Shown: positions 1 through 9,319, numbered from the stretch's first letter. The stretch is DNA of 64,000 bases from AP-15 sp963755435 (GCA_963755435.1 CAVWJX010000003.1:186001-250000); one strand, 5' to 3'. Numbers and translations are program-made. The notes: generated by a model not told the origin, from the letters alone.

Positions 1-221
1 GCGACGAATTCGGCCTTGGCAGTGCCGATCTCCTCTTCGAGCTCGCGCATTGCCGCCGCTAACGGGGTTTCGCCCGGGTCGATCCCGCCCTGCGGCATCT
101 GCCAGGCGGGCAGCGCCCGCATGTCGGTGCGCCGCGCGACAAAGACCTTTCTGGCGGGGTTGAGCAGCATGATGCCGACGGCAGGCCGGTAGGCCCTGAT
201 CGCGGTGCGCTGATCGCCCAT
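1..221 (-). CDS. rppH: RNA pyrophosphohydrolase (Nudix), N-terminal part
   Basis: The window edge cuts this gene; about 73 N-terminal residues are visible. The protein starts MGDQRTAIRAYRPAVGIMLL and continues with WQMPQGGID and the first half of a Nudix box (G-x5-E followed by RELEEEIG). The YRP..G.ML start and the WQMPQGGID motif are typical of RppH, which removes pyrophosphate from 5' triphosphorylated mRNA and so opens it to RNase E decay. It lies 22 bases downstream of the processing protease gene on the same strand, as is common in alphaproteobacteria. The identification is good although the C-terminal half is missing. Confidence 0.85.
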   Translation of the reverse strand, partial: MGDQRTAIRAYRPAVGIMLLNPARKVFVARRTDMRALPAWQMPQGGIDPGETPLAAAMRELEEEIGTAKAEFV

Positions 222-243
222 TGCTGGCGCCGGCTCGCGGGGC

Positions 244-1527
244 TCAGTTGACCGCGCTGCGATCGATCAGCGACATGCCGCGCAGCATGGTGACGGCGCG
301 CATCAGCTGATAGTCTTGAGGCGTCCCCATCAACGAGGGATTGACCGAGCTGTCGTCGTCATCCCCCGCAGCGTTGTTGCCATTGGCCGCGGAGGCGTCG
401 GCGACCTTGGCCCCTTTCTTTGCCGGCGGCAGGTCGATCTTGGCGGCGGCAACGACAATGTCGGGCTCGATCCCCTCGTCCTGGATCGAGCGCCCCGAGG
501 GGGTGTAATAGCGCGCCGTCGTCAGCCGCATCGCGCCATGGCCGGGCAGCGGGATGATGGTCTGCACCGACCCCTTGCCAAACGAGCGGGTTCCGATCAG
601 CACCGCCCGATGGTGATCCTTCAACGCGCCGGAGACGATCTCGCTGGCCGAAGCCGATCCGCCGTTGATCAGCACCGCCATCGGCAGCCCGTCGGCGATG
701 TCGCCCGGCTGCGCATTATAGCGCTGCGCGTCGTCGGCGCGCCGGCCGCGGGTCGAGACGATCTCGCCCCTTTCGAGAAACGCGTCGGAGACCGCTACCG
801 CTTGATCGAGCAGCCCGCCCGGATTGTTGCGCAAATCGAGAACCACACCGCGCAGCTTGCCGCCAGCCTGTTGCTTAAGGTTTTTCACTGCGTTGTTGAG
901 CCCGACATCGGTCTGCTCGGTGAACGAGGTGATCCGGATATAGCCGATATCCTTGTCGATCAGGTGCGAGCGGACCGACTGGACCCGGATCTCGGCCCGG
1001 GTCAGCTTGACGTCGAACGGCGGGCGCCCCTTGCGCCGGATCGTCAGCTTGATGTCGCTGTTGATCGGCCCGCGCATCTTTTCGACCGCCTGCGGCAGTG
1101 TCATCCCCTGGACCGGCTGGCCGTCGAGCGCGGTGATCACGTCGCCGGGCTTTAATCCGGCCCGTGCCGCGGGGGTGTCGTCGATCGGCGAGATCACCTT
1201 GACCAGGCCGTTTTCCATCGACACTTCGATCCCGAGCCCGCCGAACTCGCCACGGGTCTGTACCTTCATATCGTTGAAATCTCGGGTATTAAGATAATTT
1301 GAATGCGGATCGAGAGAGGTCAGCATGCCGTTGATCGCACCTTCGACCAGCTTCTCGTCGCTGACTTTGCCGGCATAGTCGGCGCGCACAACCTCAAACA
1401 CTTCGCCAAATAAATTAAGCTCCTTATAGGTTTCCGAACTATTGGATGTCGCCGCATTGACCTCGTGGTGCAGCGAAAACACCAGAACCATGGCGGCAAC
1501 TGCCGCGACCAACCCTGCCCGTCTCAT
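244..1527 (-). CDS. S41 family carboxy-terminal processing protease (CtpA-like)
   Basis: Encodes 427 residues. An N-terminal hydrophobic stretch (about residues 5-20, ending HHEVNAA) is a signal peptide or membrane anchor, so the protease should act in the periplasm. A PDZ domain lies around residues 96-165 (GGLGIEV, then ARAGLKPGD). The S41 catalytic core follows with DLRNNPGG, SASASE (predicted nucleophile Ser293) and GTRSFGKGSVQ (predicted Lys318 and Gln322), with spacing as in characterised CtpB. The tail has an Asp/Asn-rich linker near residues 380-396. It sits between gpmI and rppH. A second paralogue lies at 41309-42676. The family trims C-termini of periplasmic proteins; the substrate is unknown. 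Confidence 0.93.
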   Translation of the reverse strand: MRRAGLVAAVAAMVLVFSLHHEVNAATSNSSETYKELNLFGEVFEVVRADYAGKVSDEKLVEGAINGMLTSLDPHSNYLNTRDFNDMKVQTRGEFGGLGIEVSMENGLVKVISPIDDTPAARAGLKPGDVITALDGQPVQGMTLPQAVEKMRGPINSDIKLTIRRKGRPPFDVKLTRAEIRVQSVRSHLIDKDIGYIRITSFTEQTDVGLNNAVKNLKQQAGGKLRGVVLDLRNNPGGLLDQAVAVSDAFLERGEIVSTRGRRADDAQRYNAQPGDIADGLPMAVLINGGSASASEIVSGALKDHHRAVLIGTRSFGKGSVQTIIPLPGHGAMRLTTARYYTPSGRSIQDEGIEPDIVVAAAKIDLPPAKKGAKVADASAANGNNAAGDDDDSSVNPSLMGTPQDYQLMRAVTMLRGMSLIDRSAVN

Positions 1528-1618
1528 TCATGCACCCAAATCATCGCACCCGTCGGCGAACCGCGATGATATCCGTGAGGGCATTCGATGATCAAGCGCG
1601 CCGCAGCCGCAGAGGAGT

Positions 1619-3187
1619 TCAGCCGGCGCGGCGCTGGACCTGCTGCGGCGCTATGATCAGCGAGCGGCCGGTCATCGCCGCCGGCTGGTCGAGGCCGAGC
1701 AGGTCGATCAAGGTCGGGGCCACATCGGCCAGCCGGCCGTCGGCGAGATTGGCGATTTCGCCCGGTGGATTGACGACCAGGAACGGCACCGGGTTCAAGG
1801 TGTGCGCGGTGTGCGGCGCGCCGGTTTGCGGGTCGCGCATCATCTCGGCATTGCCGTGATCGGCGGTGATGACGAGGGTCCCGCCGGCGTCGCCGACCGC
1901 CTTGGCCAGCTGCCCGAGGCAGCGGTCGATGGTCTCCACCGCCTTGACCGCGGCGTCGAGCTTTCCGGTATGCCCGACCATGTCGGCATTGGCGTAGTTG
2001 AGGACGACGACGTCGAAGCGGCCGGCGGCAATCGCCTCGACCACCTTCGCGGTGACCTCGGGTGCCGACATCTCCGGCTGCTGATCGTAAGTCGCAACCT
2101 TGGGCGAGGGCACCATGATCCGTTCTTCTCCGGGAAAGACGGTCTCGCGGCCGCCGTTGAAGAAGAACGTGACATGCGCGTATTTCTCGGTCTCGGCGAT
2201 GCGCAGCTGGCGCAGCCCGGCTTTTGCCACCACCTCGCCAAAGGTGTCGTCGAGGTTTTCCGGTGGGAACAGCGTTGCCAGAAAACGATTAAGCTCGGTC
2301 GAATATTCAACTAACCCAAGCGCCGCGGCAAACGCCACGCGACGGCCGCGGGCGAACCCGGAAAAGCCCGGATCGAGCACGGCCGCGGCGATCTCGCGCA
2401 CCCGATCGGCGCGGAAATTGGCGATCAGGACGCCGTCGCCGTCGCGCATCCCGCGATATCCGCCAATTGCGGCCGGTCGCACGAATTCGTCGGTTTCGCC
2501 CTGACCATAGGCAGCCTCGACCGCCTCGCGCGCATTCGCGGCGGCCTCGCCCTTGCCCTCGACAATCGCGCGATAGGCCTGTTCGACCCGGTCCCAGCGC
2601 TGGTCGCGATCCATCGCGTAATAGCGGCCGCCGACCGTCGCGATCCGCACTCCCGGCACCTTGCCGACCTCGCTCGCGAAATCTTCGAGATAGGAAAGTG
2701 CCGCCTGCGGCGGCGTGTCGCGGCCGTCGAGAATGGCGTGGACCGCAACCGGCACCCCGGCCTCGGCGACGATGCGGGCGAGTGCCGCGATCTGGCGCTG
2801 GTGCGAATGCACCCCGCCCGGCGACAACAGGCCGAGCAGGTGCGCGGTGCCGCCGCTCTTCTGCAGCGCGGCGATAAAATCGCGCAACGCCGGCATTTGG
2901 GCGAGTTCGCCCGCGGCGAGCGCCGCATCGATGCGCACCAGATCCTGCATGACCAGCCGGCCGGCGCCGAGATTGGTGTGGCCGACTTCGGAATTACCCA
3001 TTTGGCCGTCGGGCAGCCCGACATAATGCTCGCTCGCCTCGAGCCGCGCATGCGGCCAGCGCGCCAGCAGCCGGTGCCAGTTGGGGGTCTGCGCGGTCTC
3101 GACCGCGTTGTCGCGGGTCTCGCGCCGTTCGCCCCAGCCGTCGAGGATACAAAGCACCAGCGGGCGCGGTCGGGGGTGGGGGTTCAT
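1619..3187 (-). CDS. gpmI: 2,3-bisphosphoglycerate-independent phosphoglycerate mutase
   Basis: Encodes 522 residues, close to the usual 510-515. It interconverts 3- and 2-phosphoglycerate in glycolysis and gluconeogenesis using two Mn ions and a phosphoserine intermediate. Visible signatures are LCILDGWGERR near the start, LPDGQMGNSEVGHTNLGAGR with predicted phosphorylated Ser66, the HILDGRDTPP-type segment, and the metal-binding ADHGNAEMM near the C-terminus. It is upstream of the protease gene with a 91-base gap and probably cotranscribed with it. In many alphaproteobacteria a murein hydrolase activator (envC) sits between these two genes; here it is absent. Confidence 0.96.
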   Translation of the reverse strand: MNPHPRPRPLVLCILDGWGERRETRDNAVETAQTPNWHRLLARWPHARLEASEHYVGLPDGQMGNSEVGHTNLGAGRLVMQDLVRIDAALAAGELAQMPALRDFIAALQKSGGTAHLLGLLSPGGVHSHQRQIAALARIVAEAGVPVAVHAILDGRDTPPQAALSYLEDFASEVGKVPGVRIATVGGRYYAMDRDQRWDRVEQAYRAIVEGKGEAAANAREAVEAAYGQGETDEFVRPAAIGGYRGMRDGDGVLIANFRADRVREIAAAVLDPGFSGFARGRRVAFAAALGLVEYSTELNRFLATLFPPENLDDTFGEVVAKAGLRQLRIAETEKYAHVTFFFNGGRETVFPGEERIMVPSPKVATYDQQPEMSAPEVTAKVVEAIAAGRFDVVVLNYANADMVGHTGKLDAAVKAVETIDRCLGQLAKAVGDAGGTLVITADHGNAEMMRDPQTGAPHTAHTLNPVPFLVVNPPGEIANLADGRLADVAPTLIDLLGLDQPAAMTGRSLIIAPQQVQRRAG

Positions 3188-3339
3188 GGCGAGCGACCTC
3201 TAATGGGAGGCAGGTGCTATACGCCAAACCCGCCGATCGAGATACCGTTCCGCCAAACCAACGCGCGAATTTGGCAGCCGCGCCGCCTTCTTCCCCAAGC
3301 TCGGGAGAGAGCGGCGGCGCAGTGAGGGGCGCCTCGTTC

Positions 3340-4977
3340 TCACCCGAAGCGCGACACGTCGACCGCCTTTTCGGTGATGAATTCGAGCAGTGCCGGGGTG
3401 CCTTCGCGGGTCTTGGCGATGCCGCGGCGGATCGCCGCCTGGATCTGACCCGGCTCGGTGACCCGCTCGCCATAGCCGCCGAGCGCCTTGGCGAAGTCGG
3501 CGTAGTTGCCGCTGATGTCGGTCGAGCGGTATTTCTCGGTCGATACCGGCATCACTTTCAATTCGATCGCCATCGAGAAATTGTTCATCAGGATCGACAG
3601 GATCGGCAGCCGCTCGCGCACCGCGGTCTCGAAATCCATCCCGGTGAAGCCGATCGCGGCGTCACCCCAGACATTGATGCACAGCTTGTCCGGGGCGGCG
3701 AGCTTTGCGCCCATCGCCAGTCCGAGACCGTAGCCGAGCTGGGTTGTCTTGCCCCAGCCGAGATACGACAGCGGCGTCTCGCTGACCCAGAACGGCGACA
3801 GCTGGTCGCGCGGGCTGCCGGCGTCGTGGGTGATGATCGTGTTTCGCACGTCGACCGTGTGCAGCAATTCCCAGATCACCCGGTATGGCGATAAGGGCTT
3901 GGTGTCCTGGGTCAGCCGCGGCATCCATTTCGCCATCCACTCCTCGCGGTGGCCGCGGAGTTCGCGGGTGACCGAGGCGAGGCGGTCGCGCTGCTTGCCC
4001 TTGAGCCGGTCCTTGACCTCTTCGAGCACCGCGTCGAGGGTCAGCCCGGCATCGCCGACCGCGGCGAGCTCGACCGGCACGTCCTTGTTGATATCGGTCG
4101 GATCCAGGGTGGCGTGGGCGATTTTCTTGCCCTTTGGCATCGCTGTGGCAAAGCTCGACCGGGTGAAGCTGCAGCCGATGCCGAAGACCAGATCGGAATT
4201 CTGCAGGAAATGCCACAGATCGGCCGAGATGCCGATGCCGCCGGAGCCGAGCGACAGCGGGTGGTTTTCCGGAAACGCGCTCTTGCCGGGCAAGGTGGTC
4301 ATGACCGGCGCTTCGAGCAGTTCGGCCAGCGCCTTTAGTTGCGGCCAGGCCTTGGCGTAGTGCACGCCCTGACCGGCACAGATGACCGGCCGCTGGGCTG
4401 CGACCAGCGCCTCGGCGATCCTCGCCACCGATTGCGGGTCGGGGCCGCTCTTGAGCCGTGGCGCCGGCCGGTAATCGATATTGTCGCCGATCTCTTCGCG
4501 CAGGATGTCGGTCGGGAACTCGACCAGCACCGGGCCGGGCCGGCCGTTTCTGACCTGGGTGAAGGCCCGCCGCAGCGCCTCGACGGTGGCGTCGGCGACG
4601 GTCACCTGCTCCGACCATTTGGTGACGTTGCGGAAATTCAGCGCGGCGTTGAAATTGGGCCGCACTTGATTGATGTTGCGCGCGTATCCGGCCGGCAACA
4701 CGACCACCGGGCAGGAATCGCCGTAAGACTGGGCGACGCCGCCAAAGGCATTCTCGGTGCCCGGCCCGTGCTGCATCACGAAAACGCCGATCTTGTCGCC
4801 CGAACTGATCTTGGCGATCGCGTCGCACATATGCAGCCCGATCCGTTCCTGGCGCACCATGATCGTGCGGATGTCCGCCTCCGCCGCCAACTCGATGATC
4901 GGGTTGACCGGGTATCCGATCAGAAATTCGATCCCCTCGCGTTTCATGATTTCGGCGATGGCATTGACGACCTTCAT
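3340..4977 (-). CDS. thiamine diphosphate-dependent enzyme (acetolactate synthase-like family)
   Basis: Encodes 545 residues from the ATG at 4977, which has a GGAGG ribosome binding site; the open frame runs further upstream but without a better start. The three-domain layout of the acetohydroxyacid synthase/benzoylformate decarboxylase family is present. The pyrimidine-binding domain has the catalytic-type glutamate (RQERIG, Glu44) and QHGPGTENA. A central domain follows, then a diphosphate-binding domain with WGDAAIGFTGMDFETAV ending ILMNN. The usual GDG is GDA, as I recall from one subgroup of uncharacterised TPP-requiring proteins. The substrate cannot be told; no small regulatory subunit (ilvH) is adjacent, so a biosynthetic acetolactate synthase is unlikely. 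Confidence 0.85.
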   Translation of the reverse strand: MKVVNAIAEIMKREGIEFLIGYPVNPIIELAAEADIRTIMVRQERIGLHMCDAIAKISSGDKIGVFVMQHGPGTENAFGGVAQSYGDSCPVVVLPAGYARNINQVRPNFNAALNFRNVTKWSEQVTVADATVEALRRAFTQVRNGRPGPVLVEFPTDILREEIGDNIDYRPAPRLKSGPDPQSVARIAEALVAAQRPVICAGQGVHYAKAWPQLKALAELLEAPVMTTLPGKSAFPENHPLSLGSGGIGISADLWHFLQNSDLVFGIGCSFTRSSFATAMPKGKKIAHATLDPTDINKDVPVELAAVGDAGLTLDAVLEEVKDRLKGKQRDRLASVTRELRGHREEWMAKWMPRLTQDTKPLSPYRVIWELLHTVDVRNTIITHDAGSPRDQLSPFWVSETPLSYLGWGKTTQLGYGLGLAMGAKLAAPDKLCINVWGDAAIGFTGMDFETAVRERLPILSILMNNFSMAIELKVMPVSTEKYRSTDISGNYADFAKALGGYGERVTEPGQIQAAIRRGIAKTREGTPALLEFITEKAVDVSRFG

Positions 4978-5430
4978 GGGGAACCCTCCTCGGTCCGCGG
5001 CGGTGATCGCTCGATTGTGCCACAAGCCGTGCCCGGGCGCGACCGCATCGCAGCCTTGCTCCCCGTCCCGACCTGGGTCTCCTGTTCCACCTGTTATTTG
5101 CAGGAAAATAACAGGTGCCGCACACTCGCGCGATCCGACCGGGTTAGCGGGGTTGGCGTCTTTGGGACAGCTCTTGTAACCGATGATTGCGGCTATTGTG
5201 TCGTCGCCTCGGAGGGATCGGAATGGCGTCGGCGACAAATCGGCTGCGGCGCCGTCGTAGCCGATTTCAGAGGTGGACCGGGCCGGCTTGCCCGGTTCGC
5301 GGGCGCCGCCTATCATGCTCGACGAACGGAACCACGAGCCCGACCGGTATGCCGCACTGCACCCCTGCCCTGCGCCGATCTCGGCAGGTCTCGCGCGAGA
5401 ACTGAGCGGCCGGCGGAATCGGGATCGGCG
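4978..5430. other. intergenic region between divergent genes
   Basis: A 453-base gap between the minus-strand TPP enzyme and the plus-strand Nudix gene. It should hold promoters for both. The only clear structure is the perfect inverted repeat at 5088-5117. Open frames crossing it look like GC-driven shadows with no recognisable domain. Confidence 0.5.
5088..5117. repeat. perfect 11-bp inverted repeat (hairpin or operator)
   Basis: The arms CACCTGTTATT (5088-5098) and AATAACAGGTG (5107-5117) are perfectly complementary around an 8-base loop. It lies 111 bases upstream of the TPP-enzyme start codon. It is AT-richer than its surroundings. It could be an operator or an RNA hairpin, or part of a dispersed repeat; it lacks a T-run, so a simple intrinsic terminator is not favoured. 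Confidence 0.6.
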
Positions 5431-5961
5431 ATGTCCGACGACACTCCATTGCGCGGCCCGGCCGTTCGCGGCATCCCCGAGGGCGACAACCGCGAGCGCA
5501 TGATCTGCGCCGATTGCGGCTACATCCTTTACGACAACCCAAAGATCGTGGTCGGCTCGGTCGCCCGCTGGGGCGAGCGCATCCTCTTATGCCGGCGCTC
5601 GATCGAGCCGCGCCAAGGCTTCTGGACATTGCCGGCGGGCTATCTCGAGCTCAATGAATCGGCCAGCGCCGGGGCCGAGCGCGAGGCCTGGGAGGAGGCG
5701 CATGCGCGCATCGAGATCGAGGGGCTGCTCGCCATCTACGACATCCCGCGCATCAGCCAGGTACAGCTCATCTATCGCGCCCGGCTGTTGGACGAAGCAG
5801 TTGCCGCCGGGCCGGAGAGCCTCGAGGTGCGGCTCTTCGGCTGGGACGAAATCCCATGGGCCGATCTCGCCTTCCCGTCGAACCGCTGGGCCTTGCAGCA
5901 TGATCGCGAGGCGCGCACGGCCCGCGACTACACCACCCGGATCAATCCGCCGGGCTTCTGA
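5431..5961 (+). CDS. Nudix hydrolase with N-terminal zinc-ribbon-like motif
   Basis: Encodes 176 residues. After a short polar start there is a CxxC motif (MICADCGYILYDNPK, residues 30-45), then a Nudix domain with GFWTLPAGYLELNES and the box G-x5-E-x7-REAWEE. The glycine that normally follows EE in the box is replaced by Ala-His. Nudix enzymes cleave nucleoside diphosphates linked to another group; this arrangement resembles proteins annotated as ADP-ribose pyrophosphatase or NUDIX with zinc ribbon. The substrate is not predictable. The gene stands alone, converging with ftsY 24 bases downstream. The start was chosen because the longer open frame upstream shows no domain. Confidence 0.85.
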   Translation: MSDDTPLRGPAVRGIPEGDNRERMICADCGYILYDNPKIVVGSVARWGERILLCRRSIEPRQGFWTLPAGYLELNESASAGAEREAWEEAHARIEIEGLLAIYDIPRISQVQLIYRARLLDEAVAAGPESLEVRLFGWDEIPWADLAFPSNRWALQHDREARTARDYTTRINPPGF

Positions 5962-5985
5962 CCGCTTTGTGCGCCGCCGCTAGCC

Positions 5986-7104
5986 TCAAGGTTCGAGGCC
6001 AACCAGGCTGCGGGCGTAGGCGCGAGCCTCGAACGGGCGCAGATCCTCGGCGCTTTCGCCGACCCCGATGGCGTGGATCGGGATGCCGTATTTCTCGGCG
6101 AGCGAGACCAGCACCCCGCCGCGCGCGGTGCCGTCGAGCTTGGTCATGATGATGCCGGTGACGCCGACCATGTCACGGAAGATTTCGGCCTGGGCGTGGG
6201 CGTTCTGCCCGGTCGTCGCGTCGAGCACCAGCAGCACCGAATGCGGCGCCGCGGCATCGACCTTTTTCAGAACCCGGAGGATCTTCTGCAATTCGCCCAT
6301 CAGATCGGCTTTGTTGTGGAGCCGCCCGGCGGTGTCGATCAGCAGCACGTCGGCCCCCTCGGCCCGCGCCTCGACTAGCGCGTCATAGGCGAGCCCAGCG
6401 GCATCCGAGCCATTGGGACGGGTCACCACTGGCGCGCCGATGCGCTCGCCCCAGATCTGCAATTGCTCGACCGCGGCGGCGCGGAACGTGTCGCCGGCGG
6501 CAAGCACGACGCGCAGGCCCTGATCGCGGTATTGTTTGGCGAGCTTGGCGATCGTCGTCGTCTTGCCGCTGCCGTTGACACCGATCACAAGGATGACAAA
6601 CGGCCGGCGCGCGCGGTCGATGCGCAACGGCTTTGTGACCGGCTCGACGAGGCGGATCACCTGCTCGGCAAGTGCCGCGCGGACCTCGTCGGGCGAACAC
6701 TCCTGGTTGAACCGGGTGCTGCGCAAACTCTCGGTCACCTCGCCGGCGACGCCAACTCCCATGTCGCTGGCGATCAGCAATTCCTCGAGCTCGAGGAGCG
6801 CCTCGTCGTCGAGCCGGCGGCGCAGAAAGATCTGATTGATGCCCTCGTTCAGACGCGCCGAACTGCGTGACAGGCCGGCCCGCAGCCGGCCGAACCAGCC
6901 GCGCCGCTCGGCGCTGTCGGCGCTGTCGGCGGCTTCGTCGGGCGCCGCGGCGGTGTCGGGCGGCGTCGACTGCGGTTGCTCGCCGGGATCCTCTTCTGCC
7001 GGGGTCGGCTCGCGAAGCGCCGCCGCTTCCTCGACCGAAGGGGCCGGCGCCTCCTCGGCTTGCGGCGGGGTTTCGGCCGGAACATTGCGCCGCCAGAACC
7101 TCAT
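5986..7104 (-). CDS. ftsY: signal recognition particle receptor FtsY
   Basis: Encodes 372 residues. FtsY is the membrane receptor for the SRP-ribosome complex and, with Ffh, a GTPase of cotranslational membrane targeting. The acidic, Pro/Glu-rich A domain (residues 10-65) is followed by the four-helix N domain and the GTPase G domain. Motifs are GVNGSGKTTTIAKLAK (about 175-190), DTFRAAA, DTAGRLHNK (about 257-265) and TKLDGTARGG (321-330). Its ATG overlaps the mtaB stop in an ATGA, so translation is coupled in a dapF-mtaB-ftsY operon. Its partner ffh lies 7.6 kb away. Confidence 0.96.
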   Translation of the reverse strand: MRFWRRNVPAETPPQAEEAPAPSVEEAAALREPTPAEEDPGEQPQSTPPDTAAAPDEAADSADSAERRGWFGRLRAGLSRSSARLNEGINQIFLRRRLDDEALLELEELLIASDMGVGVAGEVTESLRSTRFNQECSPDEVRAALAEQVIRLVEPVTKPLRIDRARRPFVILVIGVNGSGKTTTIAKLAKQYRDQGLRVVLAAGDTFRAAAVEQLQIWGERIGAPVVTRPNGSDAAGLAYDALVEARAEGADVLLIDTAGRLHNKADLMGELQKILRVLKKVDAAAPHSVLLVLDATTGQNAHAQAEIFRDMVGVTGIIMTKLDGTARGGVLVSLAEKYGIPIHAIGVGESAEDLRPFEARAYARSLVGLEP

Positions 7105-8432
7105 TCGCCGGTCGCTCCGTCTCCCGGCGTCCCGTCCCCCGGCGCTCCGGCGTCCGGCGCTCCGGCGTCCGATACCCCGACGAGGCTGTGGCCGGTACTG
7201 TCGACGAGTCGCATCGGCTGCACCGACCCGGTTTCGGCCGCGCCGGCGAAGCTGATTTGGGCGTAGAACTCGGCGCGCCCACGGCCGGGGCCCTCGATCA
7301 GCACTGCGGTGCGGCTGCCGATGCGCGCGTTGAGCTCGGCGGCGAGAGCGGCTTGGCCCGCGCTCCGCAATCGCCTCGCCCGTTCCTTGATCTCGGCTCC
7401 GGCGACCGCCGGCATTCGCGCCGCCGGGGTGCCGGGCCGAGGGCTGTACGGAAACACGTGGACAAAGGCGAGAGCGCATTCGCCAATCAGATCGAGGCTG
7501 CGGCGAAACATCTCCTCGGTCTCGGTCGGGAACCCGGCGATCAGATCGGCGCCGAGCGCCAGCTCCGGGCGCAACGCCCGCGCCCGGCGCGCGACCGCGA
7601 TCGCTTGCGTGCGCGAATGCCGCCGCTTCATGCGCTTCAGGATCAGGTCGTCGCCGGCCTGCAACGAGAGGTGCAGATGCGGCATCAACCGGGTCTCCTC
7701 GGCGATCAGCCGCCACAGCTCGGCATCGATCTCGACCGGGTCGAGCGAGGACAGCCGCAGCCGGCCGAGCTCGGGGACCGCGGCCAGCAGCCGGCGGACC
7801 ATCTGCCCCAGGCTCGGCGCCCCCGGCAGATCGGCGCCGTAGGCGGTCAGATCGACCCCGGTCAGCACGATCTCGCCGACCCCCGCCGCAACCAGAAGGC
7901 GCGCCTCTTCGGCGATCCGGCCGATCGGCACCGAGCGGCTCGGACCGCGGGCGAAGGGGATGATGCAGAAGGTGCAGCGGTGGTCGCAGCCGTGCTGGAC
8001 TTGCAAATAGGCGCGGGCGCGGTCCTCGAACCCGTCGACGAGGCGGGCTGCGCTCGCGTCCTCTGCCGGCGGCACCGCTGCAGCCGGGCGCGGCGCAAGA
8101 TAGCTCTGCGGCCGCAGCTTGGCCCGGTTGCCCAGCACCTGATCGATTTCGGGCATCGCCGCGTACCGCTCGGGCGCGATCTCGGCGGCGCAGCCGGTGA
8201 CGATGATCCGGGCCTCGGGGTGGTCGCGGCGAGCCCGGCGGATCGCCTGGCGCGCCTGCCGCTCGGCCTCGGCGGTGACGGCGCAAGTGTTGACGATGAC
8301 CGCACCCGTGAGCCCGGCCTCAGCCGCGGCGCGGCGGATGATCTCGGATTCGAACGCGTTCAGCCGGCAGCCGAAGGAGACGATCTGGTTGGCCGGCATC
8401 GCTGGCTCAGCGGTCGGCGAGGAAGGCGGCAT
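7101..8432 (-). CDS. mtaB: tRNA t6A37 methylthiotransferase MtaB
   Basis: Encodes 443 residues from the ATG at 8432, which has a GAGGGGAG ribosome binding site; an internal ATG at 8399 is possible but has none. MtaB is a radical-SAM enzyme that converts t6A to ms2t6A at position 37 of ANN-decoding tRNAs. Visible are the N-terminal cluster segment SFGCRLNAFESE, NTCAVTAEAE, and the radical-SAM triad in HGCDHRCTFCIIPFARG. A TRAM-like region follows (AVLIEGPGRGRAEFYA). The C-terminus carries a low-complexity Gly/Ala/Pro/Asp tail from short DNA repeats just before ftsY. It overlaps the end of dapF by 26 bases. Confidence 0.93.
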   Translation of the reverse strand: MPPSSPTAEPAMPANQIVSFGCRLNAFESEIIRRAAAEAGLTGAVIVNTCAVTAEAERQARQAIRRARRDHPEARIIVTGCAAEIAPERYAAMPEIDQVLGNRAKLRPQSYLAPRPAAAVPPAEDASAARLVDGFEDRARAYLQVQHGCDHRCTFCIIPFARGPSRSVPIGRIAEEARLLVAAGVGEIVLTGVDLTAYGADLPGAPSLGQMVRRLLAAVPELGRLRLSSLDPVEIDAELWRLIAEETRLMPHLHLSLQAGDDLILKRMKRRHSRTQAIAVARRARALRPELALGADLIAGFPTETEEMFRRSLDLIGECALAFVHVFPYSPRPGTPAARMPAVAGAEIKERARRLRSAGQAALAAELNARIGSRTAVLIEGPGRGRAEFYAQISFAGAAETGSVQPMRLVDSTGHSLVGVSDAGAPDAGAPGDGTPGDGATGE

Positions 8433-9246
8433 CAAAGCTCCCCTCGAAGCTCAGCGCCGCCGGGCCGGTCATGATCACGTGGCCATCCTCGCGCCAGCAA
8501 ATCTCGAGGGCGCCGCCGTCGAGCGCCACCAGCGCACGCCGCTCGGCGAGGCCGCGGCGATGCGCGGCGACCACGGCGGCACAGGCGCCGCTGCCGCAAG
8601 CGCGGGTGATCCCGGCGCCGCGCTCCCAGACCCGCAGCCGAATGTTTCTGGGGTCGCGCACCGTCGCCACCCCGATATTGGCGCGCTGCGGAAACAGCGG
8701 GTGATGCTCGAGCGCAGGCCCCATCGCCGCGACATCGACCGCCTCGGCATCGTCGACGAAAAAGGTCGCGTGCGGGTTGCCGATATTGGTGCCGACCGGC
8801 GCCGCCAGCGGCCCCTGCGCCAGATCCAGGCGAAGGGTATCCATGGGCCTTGCCAGCGGGATCTCGCGCCAGCCAGTGCGCGCCGGCCCCATATCGACCG
8901 CGATCTGCCCGTCGGCCATGATTTCGGCTTCGAGCAGCCCGGCCGCCGTCTCGATCCGCACCCGCCGCTCGCCGGTCTCGCGGCCCAACAGCCAACTGAC
9001 GCAGCGGCTGGCGTTGCCGCAGGCTTCGGCCTCGCTGCCGTCGGGGTTGGCGATGCGCATAAAAAGCTGCGCCGCCGGGTTGGCGGGCGGCTCGAGCACG
9101 ATCAGCTGGTCGCAGCCGATGCCGGTGCGGCGGTCGGCCAAGGCCCGAGCCGCGCCGATCCCGACCGCGAGGTCGCCGCGCCGGGCGTCGAGCACGACAA
9201 AATCGTTGCCGAGGCCATGCATCTTCAGAAACGGCACCTTGCCCAT
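8407..9246 (-). CDS. dapF: diaminopimelate epimerase
   Basis: Encodes 279 residues. It converts LL- to meso-diaminopimelate for lysine and peptidoglycan synthesis. The two catalytic cysteines are visible in EACGNASRCV (Cys76) and RACGSGACAAV (Cys217). Other family segments are KMHGLGNDFVVLDAR at the start, and TNIGNPHATFF. It is the first gene of the dapF-mtaB-ftsY operon. Confidence 0.97.
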   Translation of the reverse strand: MGKVPFLKMHGLGNDFVVLDARRGDLAVGIGAARALADRRTGIGCDQLIVLEPPANPAAQLFMRIANPDGSEAEACGNASRCVSWLLGRETGERRVRIETAAGLLEAEIMADGQIAVDMGPARTGWREIPLARPMDTLRLDLAQGPLAAPVGTNIGNPHATFFVDDAEAVDVAAMGPALEHHPLFPQRANIGVATVRDPRNIRLRVWERGAGITRACGSGACAAVVAAHRRGLAERRALVALDGGALEICWREDGHVIMTGPAALSFEGSFDAAFLADR

Positions 9247-9319
9247 TGCGCCCGGTTATATGGCGCCCCGACCGCGCCTGTCCAACGCCGGCCGCCGCGC
9301 CCGCCGAAGCGGCGGCAGC

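Noticed and set aside
4339..5430. N-terminal extension of the Nudix protein at 5431
   Set aside because: The open frame extends far upstream antisense to the TPP enzyme, but only the part from 5431 has a domain.
6867..8474. Long plus-strand open frame antisense to ftsY/mtaB
   Set aside because: It is Arg/Pro/Gly-rich, without any domain, and lies opposite two clearly identified genes. High GC makes such open shadows common.
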